Assembly (NCBI RefSeq): GCF_017832355.1
Contig: NZ_JAFIBY010000001.1
Coordinates: 620,001 to 684,000, forward strand
From: Serratia sp. PL17
GTDB lineage: Bacteria > Pseudomonadota > Gammaproteobacteria > Enterobacterales > Enterobacteriaceae
Length of the DNA: 64,000 nt
Direction of reading: 5' to 3'
Shown one piece after another: positions 27,459-37,118 of this stretch. The notes under the pieces were generated by a model. It saw only the letters and a program-made list of their open reading frames with translations, was not told the DNA's origin and made no database searches. A program made the position numbers and the translations under genes. Numbering within the stretch: position 1 is the first letter of the stretch; each line of letters begins with the position of its first letter.

Positions 27459-28406
27459 ATGGCTCTTACTTCGCAATTCACCCGGCTGCGCGCGATCGAT
27501 TCCCATACTGGCGGTGAGCCAACACGGCTGATCGTCGATGGATTCCCCACATTGGGCACCGGCAGTATGGCGGAGCGCAAGGCACTGTTTGCCCAACAGT
27601 ATGACGACTGGCGCAGCGCTATTATTCTGGAGCCTCGCGGCAATGACGTGCTGGTGGGGGCTTTACTGTGTGAACCCTGTTCACCACAGGCAACGGCAGG
27701 GGTGATTTTCTTTAATAACGCCGGTTATCTGGGGATGTGCGGTCACGGCACTATCGGACTGGTGGCCTCGCTGGCCTATCTGGGGCGGATTGGCGTAGGG
27801 GAGCACCTGATAGAAACCCCGGTGGGTACGGTGAATGCCACGTTGCACGCGGATGGCAGTGTAACAGTGGAAAACGTGCCCGCTTACCGATATCGCCGAC
27901 AGGTTGAGGTTGAGGTGGCGGGGTACGGAACGGTGGTTGGCGATATTGCCTGGGGCGGGAACTGGTTTTTTCTGATCGGCGAGCATCATCTGGCTATCAA
28001 TACGCAAAACCTGGAGGCCCTAACGGCCTTTTGTTGGGCTGTGCGTCAGGCTTTGGAGCTGGCGGGGATTTATGGGGAAGAGGGTGGCGTTATTGATCAC
28101 ATCGAACTCTTTGCCGCCGATATGCAGGCTGACAGCCGCAACTTTGTACTGTGCCCGGGCAAGGCTTATGACCGTTCCCCCTGCGGTACTGGCACCAGTG
28201 CAAAGCTGGCCTGTCTGGCCGCTGACGGAAAATTACAGCCAGGAGAAATTTGGCGTCAGGCAAGTGTGATTGGTAGCCAATTCAGCGGCTATTACCAGCA
28301 TAACGGCGATCGCGTGACGCCGTTTATTCGTGGGCAAGCCTATGTGTGTGCTGACAGCCAACTGTTGTTAGATGAGCGTGATCCCTTTATTTGGGGGATC
28401 CGTTAA
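27459..28406 (+). CDS. 4-hydroxyproline 2-epimerase
   Basis: A 315-aa member of the proline racemase family. Both catalytic cysteines are present: [10 protein letters not shown] (about residue 88) and [10 protein letters not shown] (about 236). This fits a two-base epimerase and not the 3-hydroxyproline dehydratase, which has Thr in place of the second Cys. It interconverts trans-4-hydroxy-L-proline and cis-4-hydroxy-D-proline. Start at ATG 27459 is set by AGGAGA. It opens the plus-strand half of the locus; the next gene overlaps its stop (TAATG). Confidence 0.93.
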   Translation: MALTSQFTRLRAIDSHTGGEPTRLIVDGFPTLGTGSMAERKALFAQQYDDWRSAIILEPRGNDVLVGALLCEPCSPQATAGVIFFNNAGYLGMCGHGTIGLVASLAYLGRIGVGEHLIETPVGTVNATLHADGSVTVENVPAYRYRRQVEVEVAGYGTVVGDIAWGGNWFFLIGEHHLAINTQNLEALTAFCWAVRQALELAGIYGEEGGVIDHIELFAADMQADSRNFVLCPGKAYDRSPCGTGTSAKLACLAADGKLQPGEIWRQASVIGSQFSGYYQHNGDRVTPFIRGQAYVCADSQLLLDERDPFIWGIR

Positions 28407-29530
28407 TGGTTGCCTGCAGGCGTGCCGAGGCGATTGTGGTGGGAGCTGGCATCATTGGTGCTGCCTGCGCCTGGCAGCTGGCAAGGCAGGGGGTTCAAGT
28501 CCTGCTGGTAGACAATCAGCGTGCGGGTGCGACGGCAGCAGGCATGGGGCATCTGGTTTGTATGGATGATAACCCGGCGGAACTGGCCTTAAGCGCCTAC
28601 TCGCTGCAACTGTGGCGCAGCGTGGTGGACCGGATGCCGGAAAGCTGCGCCTGGCGCGGTTGTGGTACGTTGTGGCTGGCAGAGCGGGACGATGAAATGG
28701 CCATTGCCGCAGGCAAGCGGCAACGTATGGCGGAATATGAGGTCGCCAGTGAAACATTGAGCTCCACTCAGGTTGTGGAGCTGGAACCTATGCTGCGTGC
28801 CGGGTTGGCGGGGGGATTACGCGTGCCGGGTGACGGCATCGTGTATGCCCCTAACGTTGCCCGGTGGTTAGTCGCTGACGCCGGGTCTGCGGTCAGGGTG
28901 ATCACGGGTGAGGCGATCGCGCTGGAAGCGCAGGCCGTTGTGTTGGCCGGCGGTGAACGGCTAACGGCGCCGGTTGTCGTACTGGCCAGTGGCCTGCAGG
29001 CCGATAGGCTGTTGGAACACCCCTTATTACGTGCGAAGAAAGGGCATCTTGCGATCACCGATCGTTACCCCAGACGGGTGCGTCATCAATTGGTTGAACT
29101 GGGTTATGGCGCCAGTGCCCATGCCAGTGATGGCACTTCGGTAGCATTTAACGTTCAGGCTCGCCCAACAGGCCAGTTGTTGATCGGCTCGTCACGCCAG
29201 TTTGATGTCCCTGACAGCACTATCGATATGGCATTGCTGGCCGCCATGTTGGCACGTGCCAACACCTTCCTGCCTGAACTGGCTCAGATGAACATTATCC
29301 GCTGCTGGACCGGTCAACGCGCCGCGACTGCCGACGGCTTGCCGCTGCTGGGCCCGCATCCTCAACATCGCTGGTTATGGTTAGCGTTAGGTCACGAAGG
29401 GCTGGGTGTCACCACAGCGTTGGGTAGCGCAGCACTGATCGCGGCGCAGATCCATAATCATCGACCGGCCATTGATGACACGCCTTATCTGGCATCGCGC
29501 ATGTTTCGGAAAGAGGTGTTGTCGGTATGA
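28406..29530 (+). CDS. D-hydroxyproline dehydrogenase, beta (DAO-like FAD) subunit
   Basis: A 374-aa FAD-dependent oxidoreductase with the Rossmann motif AIVVGAGIIGAACAWQLA near the N-terminus and a C-terminal ALGHEGLGVTTA flavin segment, typical of the DAO/GlyOx fold. With the next two genes it forms a heteromeric dehydrogenase that oxidises cis-4-hydroxy-D-proline to pyrroline-4-hydroxy-2-carboxylate and feeds electrons to the respiratory chain. The ATG at 28406 shares the A of the epimerase stop. Confidence 0.9.
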   Translation: MVACRRAEAIVVGAGIIGAACAWQLARQGVQVLLVDNQRAGATAAGMGHLVCMDDNPAELALSAYSLQLWRSVVDRMPESCAWRGCGTLWLAERDDEMAIAAGKRQRMAEYEVASETLSSTQVVELEPMLRAGLAGGLRVPGDGIVYAPNVARWLVADAGSAVRVITGEAIALEAQAVVLAGGERLTAPVVVLASGLQADRLLEHPLLRAKKGHLAITDRYPRRVRHQLVELGYGASAHASDGTSVAFNVQARPTGQLLIGSSRQFDVPDSTIDMALLAAMLARANTFLPELAQMNIIRCWTGQRAATADGLPLLGPHPQHRWLWLALGHEGLGVTTALGSAALIAAQIHNHRPAIDDTPYLASRMFRKEVLSV

Positions 29531-29787
29531 ACAAGAAACAGACTCTACTTACGTTAACCCTTAACGGTGAAACTCTCTGCGTGCCGGAGGGCATTACCGT
29601 GGCAGCTGCGCTCAGCCTGAGTGGACAGGATGGGTGCCGTTTTTCTGTCAGCGGCCAATTACGTGCGCCGTTTTGTGGCATGGGTATCTGCCAAGAGTGT
29701 CGTGTCACGGTGAATGGGCTTCGGAGGCTGGCGTGTCAGACACTGTGTCAACCTGGAATGCATATTGAAAGGACAGAGAATGAGTGA
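29527..29787 (+). CDS. D-hydroxyproline dehydrogenase, small [2Fe-2S] subunit
   Basis: An 86-aa plant-type ferredoxin-like protein: beta-grasp start followed by FCGMGICQECRV and a distal ACQTLC that supply the cluster cysteines. Similar small subunits (SoxA/HcnA N-terminal type, gamma) bridge the two flavin subunits. Its ATG overlaps the previous stop by 4 nt. Confidence 0.9.
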   Translation: MNKKQTLLTLTLNGETLCVPEGITVAAALSLSGQDGCRFSVSGQLRAPFCGMGICQECRVTVNGLRRLACQTLCQPGMHIERTENE

Positions 29788-31042
29788 GCTCACGTGTGAT
29801 GTACTGATTGTTGGTGCTGGTCCTGCCGGGTTAGCGGCGGCTTGCGCTGCGGCAGAGAGTGGCCGGTCAGTGCTGGTGCTTGACGACAACCTCCGTCTGG
29901 GTGGGCAAATCTGGCGCGATGGCCCGAATGTAGCGCTGCCTACGCTAGCGCAGCAATACCGTCGGGCCGTTGAGGCACAGAGTAATATAACATTGCTTAA
30001 TGGTGTCAAAATCGTAGCCCAGTGTGGGCCGCAAAGCATTCTCTACGAAGATGCGGCGGACAGTGGCATCGTGGAGTATCAAAAACTGATTTTGTGCTGC
30101 GGCGCTCGGGAACTGTTGCTCCCGTTTCCCGGTTGGACGTTGCCGGGCGTGACCGGCGCGGGCGGCCTGCAGGCGCAAATTAAGCAAGGGCTACCTATTA
30201 AAGGAGAGCGGGTGGTTATTGCGGGTAGCGGCCCATTGCTGCTGGCCGTTGCCAACAGTGTTGCCAGCGCAGGGGGGGAAGTGATAATGCTGGCGGAGCA
30301 AGCGCCCGTCTCGCAAATAGCGGCTTTTGCCGGCGGGTTATGGCGTTGGCCTGTGAAGTTACGCCAGTCTTTTGCTCTCGCCAATAGCCATTATCGTCCA
30401 GGCTGCCATGTGCTGGAGGCGTTAGGTGAACAGCGGCTAAAAGCGGTTAGGATTAAAAAAGGCGGGCGCGTGGTGACACTGGACTGCGAACGTTTGGCCT
30501 GTGGTTTTGGGCTGGTGGCGAATATCGAGCTGGCGATGCTATTGGGATGCCGTATCGACAATGACGTTATTGCGGTGGGCGATGACCAGCAGACCAGCCA
30601 AGCGAATATTTATGCAGCCGGTGAATGTACCGGTATTGGCGGCAGTGAACTGGCGCTGGCTGAAGGCGCCATTGCTGGATATGCCGCAACCGGCAATCTG
30701 GAGAATATGCAGGCATTAACGGCACAACGTGCCAAGTGGCAGCAATTTTCTGATGCGGTGGCGCGAGCCTTTGTGCTTAATCCAGCATTGAAAGCGCTGG
30801 CGACACCCGAAACATTGTTGTGCCGTTGTGAAGATGTGTCGCTGGGGGAGGTTAGTGGCTTGCCTGACTGGACGTCGGCCAAGTTGAGGAGCCGCTGTGG
30901 CATGGGGGCCTGCCAGGGCAAGATCTGTGCGACAGCGGCACGCCACGTGTTCGGCTGGCAGTTTTCAACGCCGCGCATTCCATTAACACCGGTAAGGGGG
31001 GCAACATTGGCGCGCTTGGGAAGGATAAAAACCGACGGATAA
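29780..31042 (+). CDS. D-hydroxyproline dehydrogenase, alpha (FAD/NAD-type) subunit
   Basis: 420 aa from ATG 29780, overlapping the previous gene by 8 nt. It has an N-terminal dinucleotide motif (VLIVGAGPAGLAAACAAAES), a second GXGXXG region (VVIAGSGPLLLAVA) and a C-terminal cysteine cluster (LCRCEDVSLGEV, then CGMGACQGKIC) that likely binds a BFD-like [2Fe-2S] centre, as in the HcnB/OoxA family. Third subunit of the dehydrogenase. Confidence 0.9.
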   Translation: MSELTCDVLIVGAGPAGLAAACAAAESGRSVLVLDDNLRLGGQIWRDGPNVALPTLAQQYRRAVEAQSNITLLNGVKIVAQCGPQSILYEDAADSGIVEYQKLILCCGARELLLPFPGWTLPGVTGAGGLQAQIKQGLPIKGERVVIAGSGPLLLAVANSVASAGGEVIMLAEQAPVSQIAAFAGGLWRWPVKLRQSFALANSHYRPGCHVLEALGEQRLKAVRIKKGGRVVTLDCERLACGFGLVANIELAMLLGCRIDNDVIAVGDDQQTSQANIYAAGECTGIGGSELALAEGAIAGYAATGNLENMQALTAQRAKWQQFSDAVARAFVLNPALKALATPETLLCRCEDVSLGEVSGLPDWTSAKLRSRCGMGACQGKICATAARHVFGWQFSTPRIPLTPVRGATLARLGRIKTDG

Positions 31043-31090
31043 GCCTGCTACACTCAGACAGAGTGAGCGGAAAAATCGGGCGGAGAACGG

Positions 31091-31246
31091 ATGACAAATG
31101 CACTGATTACACTGGGGCTGTGCCTGCTGCTAATGCCGCTGTTGTTGTGGCTGATTGGCCGGGCATTATCAGCGGCAAAAGATAAAAAGCCGGAAGGGGA
31201 CAAGCGTAAACCTAGGTCCGGCATGCCGCACGGTGATGATGAATAA
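31091..31246 (+). CDS. Small single-pass membrane protein, 51 aa
   Basis: Starts at ATG 31091 with GGAGAACGG just upstream, 48 nt after the dehydrogenase gene. Residues about 4-26 form one hydrophobic helix (LITLGLCLLLMPLLLWLIG); the rest is a charged tail rich in Lys, Pro and Asp. It may be the last gene of the hydroxyproline operon or independent. Not recognised. Confidence 0.55.
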   Translation: MTNALITLGLCLLLMPLLLWLIGRALSAAKDKKPEGDKRKPRSGMPHGDDE

Positions 31247-31303
31247 TCTCCGGCGGCACGCGCTATCGGTGAAGGCGCCATGCCAACCCTGTCATTGGCA
31301 TTC

Positions 31304-31663
31304 CTAATACTGTGGCCAATAATACGTTTTCTCATGCCAGCCTTTGCCGTACATGCAGGCTTCGATGGTTGCCGAACGGGCCCCCTCATTACGATCATTT
31401 TGCACCGTTTTAAACGAGGGTTGTTTTTCGTAGCGATAACCTGCCGGGCAGTTCTTCTTATCTTTCTCGCAAGTCTGATAGGTGTTTTCGTAGCTAAATT
31501 CAAAATCTCTCACCACGTCGGGTGGAAAACGCTCGAAGCCGCGCCCTTTACATTCGGCATATTCAGCATCGCGAGTGGCAGCGCCTGCACCCGCTCTTTC
31601 CCACTGTGTACAGGCATTCAATGCCATTAATGGTAATATAATCAAAAATCTATACGTCTTCAT
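31304..31663 (-). CDS. Putative lipoprotein, 119 aa
   Basis: The N-terminus is a signal peptide ending in the lipobox LNAC (Cys about residue 18). The mature part has four further cysteines and many charged residues (AEYAECKGRGFERFP, YQTCEKDKKNCPAGYRYEK). The ATG at 31663 is preceded by AGGGACACC. I do not recognise the family. It lies at the edge of an AT-rich accessory patch. Confidence 0.65.
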   Translation of the reverse strand: MKTYRFLIILPLMALNACTQWERAGAGAATRDAEYAECKGRGFERFPPDVVRDFEFSYENTYQTCEKDKKNCPAGYRYEKQPSFKTVQNDRNEGARSATIEACMYGKGWHEKTYYWPQY

Positions 31664-31831
31664 GGTGTCCCTGACTCTTCCTTTCGTCCTATACGCACTC
31701 CCTAGGAATTTTCCTAGCAGAGGAAGGGAGGAGTGTAATAAATTGGTGCCAAAAAAGGAAATGATAATAGTTATTGTTTAGATGAGGTTGATGTAGTCTG
31801 CCGGCCTGGATGGAGGCTGAGAAATTCACTG

Positions 31832-32062
31832 ATGATTGAAATAATAATTAATTGTGATAATACACGCGCTAAGTTTTTTTTCGGGTTTTATATTCCTGCA
31901 TTTTTAAGATATTTACCCAAGGGTTTTTCTTTATTCTTGGTTAAGAAAGGATATTTAAAGTATGCAAAATTGGTTGCAGGGTATTTATATTGCTTTTTAT
32001 GGGTTTTCACAGTTAAAACTATTATTGAATTTTCAGGTAATGCGATTGCAATCCATGTGTAA
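31832..32062 (+). CDS. Possible small membrane protein, AT-rich
   Basis: A 76-codon frame with two hydrophobic stretches and many Lys/Phe/Tyr, as expected both for a real AT-rich gene and for chance translation of AT-rich DNA. GGAGG lies about 14 nt upstream, rather far. Low confidence that it is expressed. Confidence 0.3.
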   Translation: MIEIIINCDNTRAKFFFGFYIPAFLRYLPKGFSLFLVKKGYLKYAKLVAGYLYCFLWVFTVKTIIEFSGNAIAIHV

Positions 32063-32127
32063 ATTTTCTAGATTCAGGATCGATAGATGATTGTCATGAT
32101 AATGAAGACATTAAAGGGAGTTTTATT

Positions 32128-32442
32128 TTGGCGAATAAACCTGAAGTGCCTAAAGACAGTGCTGGTTTACCTTCATTATCAGATAATTATGATGGGTTGA
32201 GAAATCTTTCAGATGTGGGTGATTCATTGGGCTATGGCCGTACGCGTTTTTATCAGTGGTGTCGAGGACGGGGCTTTATCACCCTGATGAATGCACCCTC
32301 TCCGGAGATGATCAGTTCCGGTTATATGGTGACTGAATTATCGGAAAATGGGTATTCGCGAGTTTACGTGACAGATGAAGGCTTTAACTATGTGAGTGGC
32401 GTTTTTCAAGATGACATTAAGAAACGCATGGTTAAGCTTTAG
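32128..32442 (+). CDS. Orphan phage antirepressor KilAC-like domain protein
   Basis: A 104-aa protein starting at TTG 32128, with AAAGGGAG 7 nt upstream. The segment NLSDVGDSLGYGRTRFYQWC and the following GRGFI...SSGYMVTEL...VTDEGFNYVSGVF follow the pattern of the C-terminal KilA (KilAC) domain of phage antirepressors (LG-GR-FY/FW-LR-G, then G-F and T-GQ-Y). The usual N-terminal Bro/KilA-N half is absent. It probably binds DNA, and may be a remnant or domesticated phage gene. Confidence 0.6.
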   Translation: MANKPEVPKDSAGLPSLSDNYDGLRNLSDVGDSLGYGRTRFYQWCRGRGFITLMNAPSPEMISSGYMVTELSENGYSRVYVTDEGFNYVSGVFQDDIKKRMVKL

Positions 32443-32666
32443 ATTATCCATAAAAATCCTATCTATTTCAATATAATAACACCAGAATATTCTTATGTTT
32501 CCGGTTGTTATACATAGAAAAATGTGGGTAAGCGGAGATGACCCTCTTTTCTATCCTCCCCAGCGCATTGGAAGTTATCTTATTTTTCTACCAACAGCGC
32601 TTCAGTGCTACGGCCGGCGGTTATTCTCTTGCTACTATGAGGATCGTTTTTTTTCAGGAGCTCAGG

Positions 32667-33098
32667 ATGAAGCATTACGCCGCTTTACTCGTTACGGCCA
32701 TGTTGTTGTCTGGCTGCGCCACCCAAAGTGTTCCATTACAACAGGCGGAGTTACCACCACCTAGCCGTTTGTTGCTTTATCAGAACGTGCCGCAAACGCC
32801 ATTTGCAACGGTAGTCGTTGTTCGTGACAGCGGAATGCTGGCAGGGAGTTGCCGTACCGGGGTGTATATCAACGGAGAGTTTGCTGCATCACTGGCGGCC
32901 AAAGAGAAGGCCGAGTTTCGGATACCCGTAGGTAATAATGAAATTAGCATTGGGCAGGATATGATCGAAAATAGCCTGTGCATTTGGCGCGATACCAACG
33001 GCCGCTTACCGATGACGTTACGTGCCGGTGAGAGCCGTTATTTCCGAATCGCCGGCGATATGCAACGCGGATTTGTCCTGCAGGCCAGCAAGCCATGA
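32667..33098 (+). CDS. Putative lipoprotein, 143 aa
   Basis: The start at ATG 32667 follows GGAG by 6 nt; the frame upstream is open but has no such site. A signal peptide ends in LLSGC (Cys about 16). The mature domain is rich in beta-type segments (FATVVVVRDSGMLAGSCRTG, then SRYFRIAGDMQRGFVLQ), resembling small outer-membrane or periplasmic lipoproteins annotated as hypothetical (DUF2846-like). Function unknown. Confidence 0.75.
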   Translation: MKHYAALLVTAMLLSGCATQSVPLQQAELPPPSRLLLYQNVPQTPFATVVVVRDSGMLAGSCRTGVYINGEFAASLAAKEKAEFRIPVGNNEISIGQDMIENSLCIWRDTNGRLPMTLRAGESRYFRIAGDMQRGFVLQASKP

Positions 33099-33113
33099 AT
33101 CTGGCGGGGGCCG

Positions 33114-33455
33114 TCAGCGCCCCTGCCACCACCCCCATAGGCTAACCAATAGCCACGCTGCGGCGATCCAACACAATACGGCAGCCAGCAGTGCCCAAGA
33201 CAGCTTCATGCTGTTGATAAAGCAATACAGTGAGATCAGGTAGACCAGATAGGGTAACACGGCCCACATGCCGAAAATCAGCGTGGTTCTCAGGGCTTCT
33301 ATCGAACGTTCGCTGCCGACAATGTAATGAGCAATCAGTGCAAAAGTGGGGAACAATGGCACAAGACCGGCAATATAGTAACTGCGACTTTTGGCAAGCA
33401 GCGCAATGAATACCACCACCAACGCGCCGATCAGCGCTTTAACCACGATGCCCAT
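33114..33455 (-). CDS. glpM: GlpM family inner-membrane protein
   Basis: 113 aa from ATG 33455, close in length to E. coli GlpM (109 aa), with about four membrane helices and the highly conserved YYIAGLVPLFPTFALIAHY. GlpM has been linked to alginate production in Pseudomonas and to cell survival/lysis effects in E. coli, but its molecular role is not established. It ends 15 nt from the convergent lipoprotein gene. Confidence 0.9.
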   Translation of the reverse strand: MGIVVKALIGALVVVFIALLAKSRSYYIAGLVPLFPTFALIAHYIVGSERSIEALRTTLIFGMWAVLPYLVYLISLYCFINSMKLSWALLAAVLCWIAAAWLLVSLWGWWQGR

Positions 33456-33569
33456 ATGTCTCTCTGGCGTAAATAAAAAACACATTGCCTGAAATAACCA
33501 AGGGAATCAATTCGTCGGAAACCGCAGAGGGAGCGGGCCCGCCCTGACGGCAGGCCTGAAGGAGACAGA

Positions 33570-33794
33570 TTATTGACGGTAGGCGTGCTTAATCTGCTGA
33601 ATGCTGTTTTTAAAGATTTCGGCCTGGGTCGGATCTTCGATTTGTGCGATAAAGCGTTCCATGTTGATAATGACTTTCCCGGCATCAGCCTGGCCGATCG
33701 ACTTCAGGATCAGCGTCAGCGTGGCTTTAAGACAGGCGACTTCTGTTGCCAGCGTTTCCGGGTTTGCAGACGTAGTGAAATCAACGTTGCTCAT
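33570..33794 (-). CDS. yecF: YecF, DUF2594 family
   Basis: 74 aa, mostly helical (LATEVACLKATLTLILKSIG then AEIFKNSIQQIKHAYRQ). The start at 33794 (MSNVDF) fits E. coli YecF; the frame extends upstream without a ribosome site. In E. coli yecF sits near uvrY with sdiA; here it is divergent from uvrY with no sdiA. Function unknown; expressed in stationary phase in relatives. Confidence 0.85.
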   Translation of the reverse strand: MSNVDFTTSANPETLATEVACLKATLTLILKSIGQADAGKVIINMERFIAQIEDPTQAEIFKNSIQQIKHAYRQ

Positions 33795-34578
33795 TTTCTC
33801 TCCTGATTTTTGAGGCCGAAGCCTGAAACAATATGCATTTTTGATGCGCACCCACACCGGCTTCATTCACTCTGGCGTGCAGATGCGTCTTTAACTGGGC
33901 GCGGAGTATAGCATAGCATGCAGAAATGCATCTGCACTGATGGGGCTGTGCCAGCACGGGGAGGAGGCTGCGGGATCGGGCTAAGGTGTCACTGTCGCCA
34001 TATTAGGGCACGTACTCATTAGTGATTAATGCATCGGCAGCTTGCTGCCAGACATCAGGTTTGTTGGAGAATAATAGGTTAGTTATTTTTCCAAACTTAA
34101 TAAGTATTTGATCGCTAACTCGCAGTTAACGTGCACAAGTTATTTAAAATATCAATGCTTTCTACCTGCCGTGTGTTGCCCGTAAGATAAGGAAATAATG
34201 TCTTCCATCGTGGTTACCCAAGGGGCAGATAAATGAATGGTTGCTATTTTGTTCATTTTCAATGAATTACAATGGTATTGTATTCGTGTTAATATTATCA
34301 ATGTTGCGATTGCTTACACTGATTTTACCTGTAGTTAACCTTGGGTTCTGTATCATGGGGCAAAGGTATGCACCGTAATATTTACATCGCCTATTTTCAT
34401 CGGCAGGCTGGCTTTTATCGGGCTGCGTTAGGGACTAAAATTCAAAAGTCAGGCCCACTGCGCAAAGTTAATCGGGAGTAAGTATTAATCTGTGTTCATT
34501 CTTGTCTGAAAAACAAGTAATATCTCAGGCTATAACAGAGGCTGATTGCGTTACTCCCTTCTTTTTGGAGATTTTTCC
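33795..34578. other. Long AT-rich intergenic region upstream of uvrY
   Basis: 784 nt with no credible gene on either strand; AT content rises sharply at about 34010-34350. It separates yecF from uvrY, the place where sdiA and related genes lie in E. coli. It may hold uvrY promoters or an unannotated small RNA; no terminator-like hairpin with T tract stood out. Confidence 0.4.
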
Positions 34579-35235
34579 TTGATTAGCGTTCTTCTTGTTG
34601 ATGACCACGAACTGGTGCGCGCAGGGATACGACGCATTCTGGAAGATATCAAAGGTATAAAAGTTGTCGGTGAGGCCCAGTGCGGTGAGGATGCCGTTAA
34701 ATGGTGCCGTGGCAATGCTGTAGATATCGTTCTTATGGATATGAATATGCCGGGTATTGGCGGGTTGGAAGCCACGCGTAAAATTGTACGTTATGCGCCC
34801 GACGTTAAAGTCATCATGCTGACTATTCATACGGAAAATCCATTGCCTGCCAAAGTAATGCAGGCGGGCGCTGCGGGTTACCTGAGCAAGGGGGCGGCCC
34901 CACAGGATGTCGTCAATGCTATTCGTGCCGTGCAGGCCGGGCAGCGATATATCGCGTCCGACATCGCCCAGCAGATGGCTCTGAGCCAGCTGGAACCGCA
35001 GACTGAGACGCCGTTCAGCTGCCTGTCTGAGCGCGAACTGCAAATTATGCTGATGATCACCAAAGGCAAAAAGGTGAATGAAATCTCAGAGCAACTGAGC
35101 CTCAGCCCTAAAACAGTGAACAGTTACCGTTACCGCATGTTCAGTAAGCTGAATATCAGCGGCGATGTCGAATTGACACACCTGGCTATCCGACACGGAT
35201 TGTTCAATGCGGAGACGTTGTTAAGCAGTGAGTGA
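34579..35235 (+). CDS. uvrY: Two-component response regulator UvrY (GacA/SirA)
   Basis: 218 aa, same length as E. coli UvrY. I place the start at TTG 34579, the position of the family Met ([19 protein letters not shown]), with TTTGGAG upstream. Receiver domain: acidic pair in VDDHE, phospho-acceptor Asp in VLMDMNMPG (residue 54), Lys in YLSKGA. The C-terminal LuxR-type HTH is [20 protein letters not shown]. Partner of BarA; it activates csrB/csrC small RNAs. Its stop overlaps the uvrC start. Confidence 0.95.
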   Translation: MISVLLVDDHELVRAGIRRILEDIKGIKVVGEAQCGEDAVKWCRGNAVDIVLMDMNMPGIGGLEATRKIVRYAPDVKVIMLTIHTENPLPAKVMQAGAAGYLSKGAAPQDVVNAIRAVQAGQRYIASDIAQQMALSQLEPQTETPFSCLSERELQIMLMITKGKKVNEISEQLSLSPKTVNSYRYRMFSKLNISGDVELTHLAIRHGLFNAETLLSSE

Positions 35236-37060
35236 CCGTTTTGATGCCAAAGCATTTCTAAGCACCGTAACCAGCCAACCTGGCGTCTACCGTATGTATG
35301 ACGCTAGTGGCACGGTTATCTATGTCGGCAAAGCCAAAGACCTGAAAAAACGCCTCTCCAGTTACTTTCGCCAGCAGGTTGGTAGCCGCAAAACGGAGAC
35401 GTTGGTTAAAAATATCGCGCAAATAGACGTAACTGTTACGCATACCGAAACAGAAGCGCTGTTGCTGGAACATAACTACATAAAGTTATACCAGCCGCGA
35501 TATAATGTTCTTTTGCGAGACGATAAATCTTATCCGCTGATCTTCCTCAGTGCGGACAGCCACCCGCGGCTGGCTGTGCATCGTGGTGCCAAACACGCCA
35601 AGGGCGAATACTTTGGCCCATTCCCCAATTCCTATGCCGTACGCGAGACGCTGGCGCTGTTGCAGAAACTGTTCCCGATACGCCAATGTGAGAACAGCGT
35701 GTACCGCAACCGCTCACGGCCTTGTCTGCAGTACCAGATCGGTCGATGCCTGGGGCCTTGTGTCGCCGGGCTAGTCAGCGAGGATGAATACCAACAGCAG
35801 GTGGACTATGTGCGTCTGTTCCTGTCGGGTAAAGATCAGCAGGTATTGCATCAGTTGATTGAACGGATGGAAAACGCCAGTAAAGCATTGAACTTTGAAG
35901 ACGCCGCGCGCATACGCGATCAGATCCAGGCGGTTCGGCGGGTAACTGAACGTCAGTTTGTTTCTGGCAATAGTGACGATCTGGACGTGATCGGCGTGGC
36001 GTTCGAGGCAGGTATGGCTTGCCTGCACGTGCTGTTTATTCGCCAGGGCAAAGTGTTGGGCAGCCGCAGTTATTTCCCGAAAGTACCGGGCGGCACCGAA
36101 ATGAGCGAAGTCGTACAAACATTTGTCGGCCAGTTCTATTTACAGGGTAGCCAGATGCGCACCTTGCCGGCGGAGATTCTGTTGGATTTCACCTTGCCGG
36201 AAAAAGACCTGCTGGCTGAGTCGCTCTCTGAACTGGCGGGTCGTAAGATTCAGATCCAGAGTAAACCGCGAGGGGATCGTGCGCGTTACCTTAAACTGGC
36301 GCGTACAAACGCGGCGACCGCGCTGACGACCAAACTTTCCCAGCAGTCGACGATTCACCAGCGGCTTGCAGAATTGGCTAAAGTGTTGAACCTGACCGAG
36401 ATTAACCGCATGGAATGCTTCGACATCAGCCATACCATGGGAGAACAAACGGTCGCGTCCTGCGTGGTATTTGATGGTAATGGGCCGCTGCGTTCTGAAT
36501 ATCGGCGCTATAATATCACCGGTATTACGCCGGGGGATGACTATGCCGCGATGGCGCAAGTGCTGAAACGCCGTTACGGTAAGGCGCTGGAAGAGAAAAA
36601 AATCCCTGACGTTATCTTTATTGATGGTGGTAAAGGGCAACTGGGCATGGCGATTGATGTGTTTAACTCGCTGAATGTGACCTGGGATAAGAACAAACCT
36701 TTACTGATTGGCATTGCTAAAGGCGCCGATCGTAAAGCCGGGTTAGAGACGTTGTTCTTTGTACCGGAAGGCGAGGGCATTGCTCTGCCGTCGGATTCGC
36801 CGGCGCTGCATGTGATCCAGCATATCCGCGATGATTCGCATAACCACGCAATCACCGGACATCGCCAGAAAAGGGCAAAAGTAAGAAATACCAGCGCGTT
36901 GGAACTGATCGACGGTGTTGGGCCAAAAAGGCGACAGGTGTTGTTGAAGTATATGGGCGGACTTCAACCATTATTGAACGCCAGCGTGGAGGAAATTGCA
37001 AAAGTGCCGGGTATTTCACAAGCATTGGCAGAAAAGATCTACAATGCATTGAAACACTGA
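35228..37060 (+). CDS. uvrC: Excinuclease ABC subunit UvrC
   Basis: A 610-aa protein, the normal UvrC length, starting at GTG 35228 inside the end of uvrY (8-nt overlap). Domains: GIY-YIG nuclease (about 15-95, [20 protein letters not shown]), cysteine-rich (about 150-170), UvrB-binding UVR motif (about 204-240), RNase-H-like nuclease with DDH residues ([29 protein letters not shown]) and a C-terminal double HhH. It makes both incisions in nucleotide-excision repair. Confidence 0.97.
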   Translation: MSDRFDAKAFLSTVTSQPGVYRMYDASGTVIYVGKAKDLKKRLSSYFRQQVGSRKTETLVKNIAQIDVTVTHTETEALLLEHNYIKLYQPRYNVLLRDDKSYPLIFLSADSHPRLAVHRGAKHAKGEYFGPFPNSYAVRETLALLQKLFPIRQCENSVYRNRSRPCLQYQIGRCLGPCVAGLVSEDEYQQQVDYVRLFLSGKDQQVLHQLIERMENASKALNFEDAARIRDQIQAVRRVTERQFVSGNSDDLDVIGVAFEAGMACLHVLFIRQGKVLGSRSYFPKVPGGTEMSEVVQTFVGQFYLQGSQMRTLPAEILLDFTLPEKDLLAESLSELAGRKIQIQSKPRGDRARYLKLARTNAATALTTKLSQQSTIHQRLAELAKVLNLTEINRMECFDISHTMGEQTVASCVVFDGNGPLRSEYRRYNITGITPGDDYAAMAQVLKRRYGKALEEKKIPDVIFIDGGKGQLGMAIDVFNSLNVTWDKNKPLLIGIAKGADRKAGLETLFFVPEGEGIALPSDSPALHVIQHIRDDSHNHAITGHRQKRAKVRNTSALELIDGVGPKRRQVLLKYMGGLQPLLNASVEEIAKVPGISQALAEKIYNALKH

Positions 37061-37118
37061 GGGCAATGTAGCAACATACTCTTAATTTCCACTCCAGCCA
37101 GATAGTTACCCTAGCATT

